In this document: one piece after another, positions 53,244-61,764 of the stretch
Position numbering within the stretch: the first letter of the stretch is position 1
Layout of the letters: each line of letters begins with the position of its first letter
NCBI RefSeq assembly: GCF_024807225.1
Contig: NZ_JANUCO010000001.1
Coordinates: 4,030,001-4,094,000 of the forward strand
DNA: 64,000 bases
Reading direction: 5' to 3'
Source of the DNA: Chryseobacterium ginsenosidimutans
GTDB lineage: Bacteria > Bacteroidota > Bacteroidia > Flavobacteriales > Weeksellaceae
Translations under genes and position numbers: made by a program
Notes under the pieces: generated by a model
Databases searched by the model: none
Seen by the model: the letters and a program-made list of their open reading frames with translations, nothing else
Told to the model about the DNA's origin: nothing

Positions 53244-53816
53244 TTATTTTATAAAAACTTTAAAAATAGTCTTCGACAAGATTTTAACATCATTAGCAAA
53301 AGACATATTTTCCAGATAATCTAAATTCATTTTTACTTTATCCGGAAATAAAATCTCATCATTATAAAATATGGGATCTTTTTGTTGTTTTAATATTGCA
53401 TCCTCATTACTGTACTTAATACTTGCGTCTGAGGTTAATCCCGGTTTTAGTTCTAAAATTCTTCTTGAATCGCCTTCTAATTTATCATAATATCCTTCAA
53501 TATCGGGACGAGGTCCTACAAAACTCATTTCACATTTCAGGATATTGAATAACTGTGGCAATTCATCAAGTTTAAATTTTCTTAATAATAATCCTATTCG
53601 GGAGCTTTCCCTTTCATTATCATCAATCGTTTTAAACTTATAAATAGTGAAAGCCTTTCCAAATTGTCCGATTCTTTTCTGGCAAAAAACACCATTTGAT
53701 TTTGTATCCAGGCTTGCAATAATAAACAATATGATTAATAAAGGTAAAAAGAGAATAATTAAAAAGATTGATAAAATACAATCCAAAACAACTTTCCAAT
53801 ACCTATACTTACCCAT
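53244..53816 (-). CDS. Short sugar transferase (phosphoglycosyl transferase), second in the locus
   Basis: Small monotopic phosphoglycosyl transferase of 190 residues. A re-entrant N-terminal membrane helix (about 9-32, VVLDCILSIFLIILFLPLLI) is followed by GVFCQKRIGQFGKAFTIYKF and the signature block SFVGPRPDIEGYYDK near 100, whose D and R residues are catalytic. It makes the first lipid-linked sugar from a UDP-sugar. A second enzyme of the same type is encoded 1.8 kb upstream in the operon. This one is more diverged, and its acceptor and sugar are unknown. Confidence 0.82.
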   Translation of the reverse strand: MGKYRYWKVVLDCILSIFLIILFLPLLIILFIIASLDTKSNGVFCQKRIGQFGKAFTIYKFKTIDDNERESSRIGLLLRKFKLDELPQLFNILKCEMSFVGPRPDIEGYYDKLEGDSRRILELKPGLTSDASIKYSNEDAILKQQKDPIFYNDEILFPDKVKMNLDYLENMSFANDVKILSKTIFKVFIK

Positions 53817-53826
53817 TATTTACAAA

Positions 53827-54963
53827 TTATTTTCCAAAAAAATCGTTGATCACTTTTGCAATTCTCAGTCTTTCATCTTCTGTAAGATTTGATCCTGAAG
53901 GAAGGCATAAACCATCATTAAACAGTTTCTCGGAAACACCGCCTCCGTAAAAAGGAGCATTTTCGAAAATCGGCTGCAAGTGCATCGGTTTCCACAATGG
54001 TCTTGATTCTATATTATCTTCCAGAAAAGCCATTCTTAATTCTTCTCTTGTTTTTCCTGTAATCTGAGGATTGACAGTAATTGCAGAAAGCCAATGATTA
54101 GAATAAAAGTCTTCAGACGGTTCGGAAAATACAGTTACCCCATCAATATCTTTAAAAATATTAACGTAAAAATCGTGCATACTTCTTCTCGCTTCCACAC
54201 GGCTGTTTAAAACTTCCATCTGACCTCTTCCTATACCTGCAACAATATTACTCATTCTATAATTATACCCAATATGAGAATGTTGATAATGAGGAGCATT
54301 ATCTCTTGCCTGTGTAGAAAGGAAAACGATTTTATCTTTATCTTCCTGAGTGTGACAAACCAAAGCACCACCTCCTGAAGTAGTAATGATTTTATTCCCA
54401 TTAAAGCTTAAAACCCCAAAACGCCCGAAAGTTCCACAAGGTTGACCTTTATATGTCGAACCTAACGCTTCCGCTGCATCTTCGATTACTTCAATATCAA
54501 ATTCTTTTGCAATAGCAATAATACCATCCATTTTTGCAGGCATCCCATACAAATGGACTATAATAATTGCTTTTGGCTTCTTTCCTTTTTTAATTCTGTC
54601 TCCGATCGCCTGTCTTAAACCTGCAGGACACATGTTCCAAGTTTCCGGCTCACTGTCTACAAAAACAGGTGTTGCACCACAATATGCTATCGGATTTGCA
54701 GACGCTGAAAACGTCATTGACTGGCAAATTACCTCATCACCATATCCAACTCCACATTCAATTAATGCTAAATGAAGCGCCGCCGTACCTGCTGATAAAA
54801 CTGCAACTTTGGTATCTTCTCCTAAGAAGTTTTCCAGGTCTTCTTCAAAACCATTCACATTCGGTCCCAAAGGAGCAACCCAGTTTTCAGCAAAAGCTTC
54901 GTTGATGTATTTTAATTCGTTACCTCCCATGTGTGGTGAGGATAACCAGATTTTTGAATTCAT
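53827..54963 (-). CDS. DegT/DnrJ/EryC1 aminotransferase (PglE/PseC-like)
   Basis: PLP-dependent sugar aminotransferase of 378 residues. The motif SFNGNKIITTSGGGALVC near 195 carries the lysine that binds PLP. Other blocks are KVAVLSAGTAALHLALIECGVG, IIIVHLYGMPAKMDG and VIEDAAEALGSTYKGQPCG. It likely aminates C4 of a UDP-4-keto-6-deoxy sugar, as PglE does for bacillosamine synthesis. The acetyltransferase and a phosphoglycosyl transferase gene lie directly upstream, a typical Pgl order. The keto-sugar precursor enzyme, PglF-like, was not seen in the window. Confidence 0.87.
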   Translation of the reverse strand: MNSKIWLSSPHMGGNELKYINEAFAENWVAPLGPNVNGFEEDLENFLGEDTKVAVLSAGTAALHLALIECGVGYGDEVICQSMTFSASANPIAYCGATPVFVDSEPETWNMCPAGLRQAIGDRIKKGKKPKAIIIVHLYGMPAKMDGIIAIAKEFDIEVIEDAAEALGSTYKGQPCGTFGRFGVLSFNGNKIITTSGGGALVCHTQEDKDKIVFLSTQARDNAPHYQHSHIGYNYRMSNIVAGIGRGQMEVLNSRVEARRSMHDFYVNIFKDIDGVTVFSEPSEDFYSNHWLSAITVNPQITGKTREELRMAFLEDNIESRPLWKPMHLQPIFENAPFYGGGVSEKLFNDGLCLPSGSNLTEDERLRIAKVINDFFGK

Positions 54964-54978
54964 TTATGTATTTTAAAT

Positions 54979-55569
54979 CTATTTTATTTTTTTTATTATT
55001 CTCCCAGGATTTCCAACAACTACCGAATAATCAGGAACATCTTTTAAAATTACAGCACCGGCACCTATCACACACCATTTTCCAATATTAATATTCTGAA
55101 TTATAGCTGCTCCAATACCAATATGTGACCCTTCACCTATATAAATATTTCCTGCTAATGCTACATTTGGTGATATGTGCACAAAATCTTCAATATGACA
55201 TTCATGATCAATGGATGAATTGGTATTAATAATACAATGCTCACCAATAAAACCATCTGCATTGATTGTAACGCCCCCCATGACCACTGTTCCTTTACCT
55301 ATTTTTGATGTATGGGAAATTATTGATTTGGGATGAATCAGTTTTTCTACTTTATTAGCTATTTTTTCTGCGATCTTTTTTCGAGCAAGATTATCTCCTA
55401 TTGTTATTATTAAAGGTTTTTCTTTATCAATAATATTATGAATTACAGGAAATCCATAACATTCTGTTTTATTAACATCATGATCAATAAAAGCAGTTAT
55501 TTCAATACCATTTTCAATAGCAATATCTGCTACAACTTTACCGTGTCCGCTGGCTCCAAATAAATACAT
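54979..55569 (-). CDS. NeuD/PglD-family sugar N-acetyltransferase
   Basis: A 196-residue acetyltransferase. The start has the Rossmann-like GASGHGKVVADIAIENGIEI motif, then left-handed helix repeats (TVVMGGVTINADGFIGEHCI, IGEGSHIGIGAAIIQNINIG) and the end VPDYSVVVGNPGRIIK. This matches PglD, which acetylates the 4-amino group of UDP-diNAcBac precursors, and NeuD. It starts 9 bases after the phosphoglycosyl transferase gene and 15 bases before the aminotransferase gene. The natural pair with that aminotransferase is 4-amino-4,6-dideoxy-sugar acetylation. Confidence 0.85.
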   Translation of the reverse strand: MYLFGASGHGKVVADIAIENGIEITAFIDHDVNKTECYGFPVIHNIIDKEKPLIITIGDNLARKKIAEKIANKVEKLIHPKSIISHTSKIGKGTVVMGGVTINADGFIGEHCIINTNSSIDHECHIEDFVHISPNVALAGNIYIGEGSHIGIGAAIIQNINIGKWCVIGAGAVILKDVPDYSVVVGNPGRIIKKIK

Positions 55570-55578
55570 ATTAGTTTT

Positions 55579-56181
55579 TTAGTTCCCTTTAAAAGGCTCT
55601 GTGGTGGCATGACCATTTGCAGATATCCCTTCTTTTAAAAATACTTTTTTTATTGTTAAGTAAATTATCTTCAAATCTACAACAAATGATACATTATCCA
55701 CATACCAAACATCAAAATCAAATTTCTGTTTCCAGGAAATTGCATTTCTACCATTAACCTGCGCCCAACCTGTTATTCCTGGTTTTATCTCATGTCTTCT
55801 TGCCTGATGTTTATTATAAATTGGTAAATATTGAACTAAAAGCGGTCTAGGCCCAATCAACGACATATCTCCTTTGATTACATTTAGTAATTGAGGAATT
55901 TCATCTAAAGAAGTGCTTCTTACAAACATGCCGATAGATGTCATTCTTTCCGCATCCGACAAAAGATTTCCTTCTGCATCTTTCTTATCATTCATTGTTT
56001 TAAACTTAATGATACTAAAGATTTTTGCATTTTTCCCCGGTCTTTTCTGGAAGAAAAAGGGTTTCCCGTCATTGGCAAAAGCAAGACCAATCATGACCAA
56101 TAAAAAAAGAGGGCTTAAAAGTAAAAAAACTAATAATGCCAAAGAAAAATCAATGATCCTTTTGAAAAAGTTTTTATACAC
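55579..56181 (-). CDS. PglC-like sugar transferase (phosphoglycosyl transferase)
   Basis: Small phosphoglycosyl transferase of 200 residues, PglC/WcaJ type. A re-entrant membrane helix (about 10-32, IIDFSLALLVFLLLSPLFLL) is followed by KPFFFQKRPGKNAKIFSIIK, MSLIGPRPLLVQYLPIYNKH near 113-130, and RRHEIKPGITGWAQVNGRNA near 132-155, all conserved. It would attach a UDP-sugar phosphate, such as UDP-diNAcBac or UDP-FucNAc, to undecaprenyl phosphate to begin a repeat unit. It sits between the WbuB-like glycosyltransferase and the PglD-like gene. The locus has two enzymes of this step. Confidence 0.88.
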   Translation of the reverse strand: MYKNFFKRIIDFSLALLVFLLLSPLFLLVMIGLAFANDGKPFFFQKRPGKNAKIFSIIKFKTMNDKKDAEGNLLSDAERMTSIGMFVRSTSLDEIPQLLNVIKGDMSLIGPRPLLVQYLPIYNKHQARRHEIKPGITGWAQVNGRNAISWKQKFDFDVWYVDNVSFVVDLKIIYLTIKKVFLKEGISANGHATTEPFKGN

Positions 56182-56191
56182 TTTATCTTTT

Positions 56192-57406
56192 TTAGTTTAA
56201 CGAATTTATTATTTTTTCATAAGATTTTTTCACCTGAAATTCTTTTTTAAGAAAATCCCAGCTGTTTTGTCTCATTTCTTCAAATTTGGAACTTTCCATT
56301 TCGGTGAATATATCTATCGTTTTGGTCATATCATTAATATCACCAGAATAAACCGATACACCACAATGGTTGTTCACAATATCTGATCCGATATCTGTAT
56401 TTCTATCGGTAGCGGCAATTACCGGCATTTTGTACTCGAGATATGAAAGTAATCTCGAAGGATAATTCGGAATCAGAAAATCTTTATGTAAAAATATCAA
56501 GCCTATATCACAAACCTGAACAAGAAGATCATAATCATTTTTAGGTAAAGCAGATAACAGGAAGACATTTTGTGGCTGAGTCACATCAATCCAATTTTTT
56601 ATTTTCCCATATTCTGTTCCTGACCCTACAATGATGAAGAATATTCTCTCATCATCTTTTTTGGCATCTAATGTTTTGATAAGAAAATCTATTCCCTGAG
56701 GTTTCCCTAAATTACCCCCATAAATAAATACTTTTTTATCTAAAGGAATTTTGTATTGGGATTTAATTGTATTTCTTTCCTGTTCTGAAAGTTCCTTAAA
56801 ATCCTGTAGTTCAATCGAATTAGGATTAATTTCAATTTTATTTTCAGATATAAAAGAATTCTGATGTAGAATAAAATCAGCGTTTGCCTTAGACATACAG
56901 CCAATTTTGTCTGAAATACGGTACAATTCTTTTTCTTTATTTCTAAAATATTTGTATAAAACTCCTTTTTTGGTCATTAACTGCATATCCACAGCATTTT
57001 GAGGAAAAATATCTTTCAGTAATAAATAAGTTTTCGCACCATCTCTCTTTTGAATAAACTTAATAACATTCGTAAAAGTAATAGGCGGTGTGGAATAAAT
57101 GACCAAATCAAACTTTACATCAGAAAAATATTTTTTAATAGACATTAGAAATAGCTTTTCTATTGATATTGTAGAAATCCCTTTTTCTATAAAATTGGTT
57201 TTTTGGATGTTTAATGTCCTTACATTCAGAAATTTTGTATTTCCTTCACTTTTTAAACTTGTTTTTTGATTTTCACGTCTTTCAGTAGGTGATACGATGT
57301 AAAGATGATGACCATGACCTGAAAACTCACGCATCAGATCCTGATAAAGACCACGCTGACTCAGCGTATCTATTTTTGCTAAAGTAAGAAACAATATATT
57401 CATCAC
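56192..57406 (-). CDS. WbuB-like glycosyltransferase (GT4)
   Basis: A 404-residue retaining glycosyltransferase of GT4 fold with two Rossmann domains. The N-terminus has FLTLAKIDTLSQRGLYQDLM and IVSPTERRENQKTS. The C-terminal donor-binding half has GGNLGKPQGIDFLIKTLD and SALPKNDYDLLVQVCDIGLI. Relatives such as WbuB of E. coli O26 transfer L-FucNAc. In this locus a CapE/F/G set makes UDP-L-FucNAc, so that sugar is a reasonable donor. The gene starts immediately after the CapG-like gene. Confidence 0.82.
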   Translation of the reverse strand: MMNILFLTLAKIDTLSQRGLYQDLMREFSGHGHHLYIVSPTERRENQKTSLKSEGNTKFLNVRTLNIQKTNFIEKGISTISIEKLFLMSIKKYFSDVKFDLVIYSTPPITFTNVIKFIQKRDGAKTYLLLKDIFPQNAVDMQLMTKKGVLYKYFRNKEKELYRISDKIGCMSKANADFILHQNSFISENKIEINPNSIELQDFKELSEQERNTIKSQYKIPLDKKVFIYGGNLGKPQGIDFLIKTLDAKKDDERIFFIIVGSGTEYGKIKNWIDVTQPQNVFLLSALPKNDYDLLVQVCDIGLIFLHKDFLIPNYPSRLLSYLEYKMPVIAATDRNTDIGSDIVNNHCGVSVYSGDINDMTKTIDIFTEMESSKFEEMRQNSWDFLKKEFQVKKSYEKIINSLN

Positions 57407-58543
57407 CTATTTCTTACTCCACACTACTCTGTTGACATAGTCCGTATAGCTCAGAATAATTCTTACCATCTTTTCAGAGACATTTGGCATAGAATAATCT
57501 GAAACCGGTCTGTAATTTCTGTCTTCCCCTGTTTTTTGCTGCTGAAGCTGAACGAGCCCCTGCAAAATTCTTTCAGGAGATAATCCTACCATCATCACAG
57601 ATGCTTCTTCCATCGCTTCAGGTCTTTCGTGAGCGTCTCTTATATTGAGCGCCCTGAAATTTAAGATCGAAGATTCTTCTGAAATTGTTCCTGAGTCGGA
57701 TAAAACAGCATAGCTTCTCATCTGCAAAGCATTATAATCATGAAAGCCAAGCGGTTTTAAGAATTGAATTTCAGGTCTCACTTCGACTTTCATTTTATCG
57801 ATCATGTTTCTTGTTCTTGGATGGGTAGAAACAATAATGGGAAAGCCAAATTTCTCGGCAATAGCGTCAAGACTTTCAATTAATCCGTTAAAATTTTTCT
57901 CAGAATTAATGTTTTCTTCTCTGTGTGATGATACAACAAAATATTTTCCTTGTTCTAAATTTAATCTTGCTAAAACATCAGAACTTTCAATCTGAGGCAG
58001 ATAATGATTCAACACTTCAAACATCGGAGAACCTGTTTTAATGATTCTGTCTGCAGGAAGCCCTTCTCTTAATAAATATTCTCTTGCAATATCAGAATAA
58101 GTAAGGTTGATATCTGATGTATGATCTACAATTTTTCTGTTGGTTTCCTCCGGAACTCTCTGATCAAAACATCTGTTTCCTGCTTCCATATGAAAAATAG
58201 GAATTTGTCTTTTTTTGGCAGGAATTGCACAAAGACAAGAATTTGTATCTCCTAACACTAAAAAAGCATCAGGACTTAATTCTTCCAAAAGCGGATCTAT
58301 CTTAATTAAAATATTTCCAACGGTTTCTGTGGCTGTTTTTCCGGCTGCTTCCAGAAAATAATCCGGTTTGCGAAGTCCTAAATCTTCAAAGAAAATTTGA
58401 TTAAGTTCATAATCATAATTCTGTCCCGTATGGACGATAATATGTTCAATAGCTTCAGAAGCATCCAAAGCCGATAATACTCTTGATAGTCTAATGATTT
58501 CCGGTCGTGTTCCCACAACGGTCATTACTTTTAATTTTTTCAT
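57407..58543 (-). CDS. UDP-N-acetylglucosamine 2-epimerase, non-hydrolysing (CapG/FnlC-like)
   Basis: A 378-residue epimerase of the WecB fold. The start VGTRPEIIRLSRVLSALDAS is the nucleotide-binding block. HTGQNYDYELNQIFFEDLGL and MEAGNRCFDQRVPEETNRKI are conserved, with the E pair in the active site, and the C-terminal half has SDSGTISEESSIL. With CapE and CapF in the same operon it is best read as the third enzyme of UDP-L-FucNAc synthesis, epimerising C2. WecB, making UDP-ManNAc, is the alternative and differs only by context. Confidence 0.87.
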   Translation of the reverse strand: MKKLKVMTVVGTRPEIIRLSRVLSALDASEAIEHIIVHTGQNYDYELNQIFFEDLGLRKPDYFLEAAGKTATETVGNILIKIDPLLEELSPDAFLVLGDTNSCLCAIPAKKRQIPIFHMEAGNRCFDQRVPEETNRKIVDHTSDINLTYSDIAREYLLREGLPADRIIKTGSPMFEVLNHYLPQIESSDVLARLNLEQGKYFVVSSHREENINSEKNFNGLIESLDAIAEKFGFPIIVSTHPRTRNMIDKMKVEVRPEIQFLKPLGFHDYNALQMRSYAVLSDSGTISEESSILNFRALNIRDAHERPEAMEEASVMMVGLSPERILQGLVQLQQQKTGEDRNYRPVSDYSMPNVSEKMVRIILSYTDYVNRVVWSKK

Positions 58544-58545
58544 AA

Positions 58546-60219
58546 TTATTTGGTTTCAAATACAGGAATAGCGGGAACCTGTACCATTGTTTTTATAGTA
58601 AACAATGTAAAATTATCTGCTACAAAGATATCAGTATCTCCTAAAACATCACTAACAAGCGAAGCTTTAATTTTTAACTTTTTACCATTTGTAGGAATAA
58701 AAGCTGTAATAGTAGTAAATCCTATATTTGTTCCATATGTTCCGGACATGTACGCTTGCTTATAAGTCTGTCCGTTATCTTCTGAAATTTCAAAAATAAT
58801 TACTCCCAAAAAATCTGATACTTTAGGATTATTTACGATAAATGACACACCAGCAACTTTATCATTTGTATTAGTATTTATAGATTCGGAAGGATTTCCA
58901 AATAGGCCAGAAGATTTATTAATCCTAACGAAATTTAGTCTTGAATAAGGATTAAGAATATTGGCATTTCCCGATGTTTTTGCTTTAACGGATTTTATTT
59001 CTCCAAAATTATTAAACACTTTATAAGAGTTTTCATATTTTCCCGTAGGTGTTTTTAATGTTGTCCCATGAGAAAGAGCTCTGTCTGATAAAAATTGATT
59101 TAAGGTATTTGAATCATTCTGCCTCACATCACATTCGTCTATATACAAATTGTAAGGGTCATAATTATAAATCATCATTGATTTAATTATGTAGGGTTTA
59201 TAGTCTTTTATACCATCAAAATTATTCCCTTTTATGAAAATCTTATTTTTTTCGCTTCCAGTGGTTTTGCCTGAATATTCTGAATAGCTGCCATCACTTT
59301 TTACAAATGCAGAAGATACTGAAACACAGTCTGAAATAACACTTTCAAAATGATTACCTTCAAAATTAACGGTGCAATGACTAATTTCCAAATCAACAAT
59401 ATTAGCAGGTTTACTACCATTTGCATAAGGAATATTGCCCTCCATATTGTTATTGATTATATTGACAGGATCTTTAGAAAATCCTCCTCTTATCACTCTT
59501 GAATTATCGTGGCAAGAATTATTTTGAAAAGTGAATCCCCATGTCAAATTTCGTCCTCCGGAAGGCGAAACTTTACCTTCAGGCAAATCTGAAAAATAAA
59601 TACATTCGTCATTCTGAGAAAAGGCGTTTTGAAAAAATTGTACAAAAGCAACATTATACTGGTTCGCAGATTCAAATTTTACAGCGTAATTAAATCCTCT
59701 GAAATGGCATCTTTCAACAATAAATGGCCAAGTAGGACCTGTAAATTCAGATTGAAATTTTATGGCAGTTGTATTTCCTTTTGTTCTTCCATCTTTTGCA
59801 AGAAATTGGATATTCGCAATTCTAATAGGATCTGCTACCGTTTTTTCAAAAATTATTCCTGCTGAATTTTTAGGAACTATTAATGTACATCCAATAAAAG
59901 GTTCGTCATTAGCAAAATTTCCGTTCATTTTTGCCCAACTTTCTTCTCTTAGTAATGCACCTGTCCCAATCAGTTGAATTCCCCCTTTTCTAAAAATCAA
60001 TGGTTTATCCAGAAAATATTTTCCATCGGGAATTACGATGGTTTTTATAGAGTTTTTTTCAGCAAAATCAATTGCCTTTTGAAGATTATCAGAATCTAAA
60101 GTTTTACCATCACCAATACTTCCAAATTTCTTGATGGATAAAAAATTACTTGATAAATTCTGTGCATTATAATGGATTGAAAAAATCAAGCATACTAAAC
60201 AATACAATATTTTTTTCAT
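58546..60219 (-). CDS. Secreted pectate-lyase-like right-handed beta-helix protein
   Basis: A 557-residue exported protein. The signal peptide MKKILYCLVCLIFSIHYNAQ is followed by a pectate-lyase-3-like N-terminus (FLSIKKFGSIGDGKTLDSDN, AIDFAEKNSIKTIVIPDGKY) and a right-handed parallel beta-helix of repeating coils (residues 90-400). A C-terminal beta-sandwich ends the protein. Start and stop overlap those of CapF by the ATGA motif, so it is part of the polysaccharide operon. It likely acts on the polymer made here: a lyase, hydrolase or deacetylase that trims capsule or releases chains. Confidence 0.82.
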   Translation of the reverse strand: MKKILYCLVCLIFSIHYNAQNLSSNFLSIKKFGSIGDGKTLDSDNLQKAIDFAEKNSIKTIVIPDGKYFLDKPLIFRKGGIQLIGTGALLREESWAKMNGNFANDEPFIGCTLIVPKNSAGIIFEKTVADPIRIANIQFLAKDGRTKGNTTAIKFQSEFTGPTWPFIVERCHFRGFNYAVKFESANQYNVAFVQFFQNAFSQNDECIYFSDLPEGKVSPSGGRNLTWGFTFQNNSCHDNSRVIRGGFSKDPVNIINNNMEGNIPYANGSKPANIVDLEISHCTVNFEGNHFESVISDCVSVSSAFVKSDGSYSEYSGKTTGSEKNKIFIKGNNFDGIKDYKPYIIKSMMIYNYDPYNLYIDECDVRQNDSNTLNQFLSDRALSHGTTLKTPTGKYENSYKVFNNFGEIKSVKAKTSGNANILNPYSRLNFVRINKSSGLFGNPSESINTNTNDKVAGVSFIVNNPKVSDFLGVIIFEISEDNGQTYKQAYMSGTYGTNIGFTTITAFIPTNGKKLKIKASLVSDVLGDTDIFVADNFTLFTIKTMVQVPAIPVFETK

Positions 60220-61337
60220 ACCTCAACAAAATAAGTATCCGAATCTTCAGCATTAAATGGCTCATTAATCCAAAAAATAGTATACAGATCTTCTGTTCCT
60301 ACATTTTTGATATTGTGGGTGTACCAAATAGGCATATCAACATAGGCAGGTTCATTTCCGCCTAAATAAAAATCTAACACCTCATTGGTATCAATTTTTC
60401 TTAACTGAATAAGAGCTTCCCCTTTTATTACCGCAAATCTTTCGATTTTTCTTGTATGAAAATGATTTCCTCTTGTAATTCCGGGAACTGTCGTGGAAAA
60501 GGAACATTGTCCACCAATTCCTAAACGGATAACTTCCACAAAAGCTCCTCTCGGATCTGTATGCTGAGTAAATTTAACCGGATAATGATCTTTAATATCA
60601 AAATAACAACGGAAAGTATTGAAAAGATTAAGATCAAATTTTGAATTTAATTCAGGAATTTCACCGTTGTCAAAGTATAATTTTTTATAGTTTTCAAGTT
60701 TTGCCAATACCTCCGAAACTTTATTTACGGAAGTATGAGGAACTTCATATAATTCTTTTGTTTCAGCAATTTCGATCTGATTAATAATTTCTTCCACAAG
60801 CTCACCTACATAAATAAGGCTTACTTCTCCGTCGTTATCAATAACAGGCATTTCACCATGCGTCAGTTTGTGGCAAAATGTCGCTATAAATGAATTGTAA
60901 TTTGGTTTTCCAAAAGGTCCGAAAACATTCGGGATAATCATTCCGGTGAATTTTCCTCCGGATTTTTCTGCCCAATCAGCCAAAAGCGATCTTCCTTCTT
61001 TCTTTGATTTTCCGTACAGATTATCTTTTTCTTCCTGAGATGAAGAGGAAAATAAAATATGAGGGGTAGATTTTGTTCTTTCTAAGGAATCAATAATTTT
61101 CTTTACCAATTCCATATTATTATTGTAGATAATTTCCGGATCGGGATGACGATTCATAGCTGCCAAATGAACAATGACATCACATTGTTTTACAAACTCA
61201 TCTAGTTTTTCGGGATTTTCAAAAAAATCTCTTTCAAAATAAATTCTCTCATATTGATCAGGCTTTAATCCTAATGTATTGTACAAATGTGAACCTAAAA
61301 AACCGTTTTGACCGGTAATTCCAATTTTTTTCATCAT
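60216..61337 (-). CDS. CapF/FnlB-like bifunctional reductase-epimerase (UDP-L-FucNAc pathway)
   Basis: A 373-residue bifunctional enzyme. The N-terminal SDR domain (about 1-245) begins KKIGITGQNGFLGSHLYNTL, with DVIVHLAAMNRH and the YGKSKKEGR catalytic Y..K. The C-terminal cupin (about 255-373) has RGNHFHTRKIERFAVIKGEA, metal-binding histidines. CapF reduces C4 and epimerises C3 on the intermediate of CapE, giving UDP-L-6-deoxytalosamine for CapG. It overlaps the stop of the preceding cupin gene. A start one codon downstream (61334) is equally possible. Confidence 0.9.
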   Translation of the reverse strand: MMKKIGITGQNGFLGSHLYNTLGLKPDQYERIYFERDFFENPEKLDEFVKQCDVIVHLAAMNRHPDPEIIYNNNMELVKKIIDSLERTKSTPHILFSSSSQEEKDNLYGKSKKEGRSLLADWAEKSGGKFTGMIIPNVFGPFGKPNYNSFIATFCHKLTHGEMPVIDNDGEVSLIYVGELVEEIINQIEIAETKELYEVPHTSVNKVSEVLAKLENYKKLYFDNGEIPELNSKFDLNLFNTFRCYFDIKDHYPVKFTQHTDPRGAFVEVIRLGIGGQCSFSTTVPGITRGNHFHTRKIERFAVIKGEALIQLRKIDTNEVLDFYLGGNEPAYVDMPIWYTHNIKNVGTEDLYTIFWINEPFNAEDSDTYFVEV

Positions 61338-61759
61338 TACATATTTTTAAAATAATCTAAAGGGAAACGATACTCATCATTAATTTCGCCTAAAGCATAA
61401 TTAACCATTACTAATAGTTTTGCTTTTTTTTCTCTTGCCTGAATTGCTGAAGCATAACCATTTGGGATATGAAGTACGTTCAACTTTTTTGCATTTAATT
61501 CAAATTCCAGAATCTGAAGATCTTTTGAAGGGCTTTCCCAATTATCAATTTTAATTAACTTAATAATAAAAACACCTTCGGATGCTACAAACCAGCGTTG
61601 TTCAGTTGTATGTCCTGTCCATCCTCTTGTATATTCAATACTATTATTTTCAATAAAATAAATTCTTTTTATTGATGAAGCATCAAAATTATTATTGAAA
61701 AAAAGATTGCCCCTTTCATCAGAATATTTTTCTCCTTCAATAATTTCTGGAATATTCAT
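61337..61759 (-). CDS. WxcM/FdtA-like cupin sugar isomerase
   Basis: A 140-residue single-domain cupin. The conserved DERGNLFFNN and TRGWTGHTTEQRWFVASEGV carry the binding histidine, and NVLHIPNGYASAIQAREKKA lies near the end. FdtA and WxcM C-terminal domains isomerise dTDP-4-keto-6-deoxyhexoses, but no dTDP-sugar pathway other than RmlC is in view, so it may act on a UDP-sugar of this locus. It is 5 bases from CapE and overlaps CapF, so it is part of the operon. Confidence 0.8.
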   Translation of the reverse strand: MNIPEIIEGEKYSDERGNLFFNNNFDASSIKRIYFIENNSIEYTRGWTGHTTEQRWFVASEGVFIIKLIKIDNWESPSKDLQILEFELNAKKLNVLHIPNGYASAIQAREKKAKLLVMVNYALGEINDEYRFPLDYFKNM

Positions 61760-61764
61760 GATTT

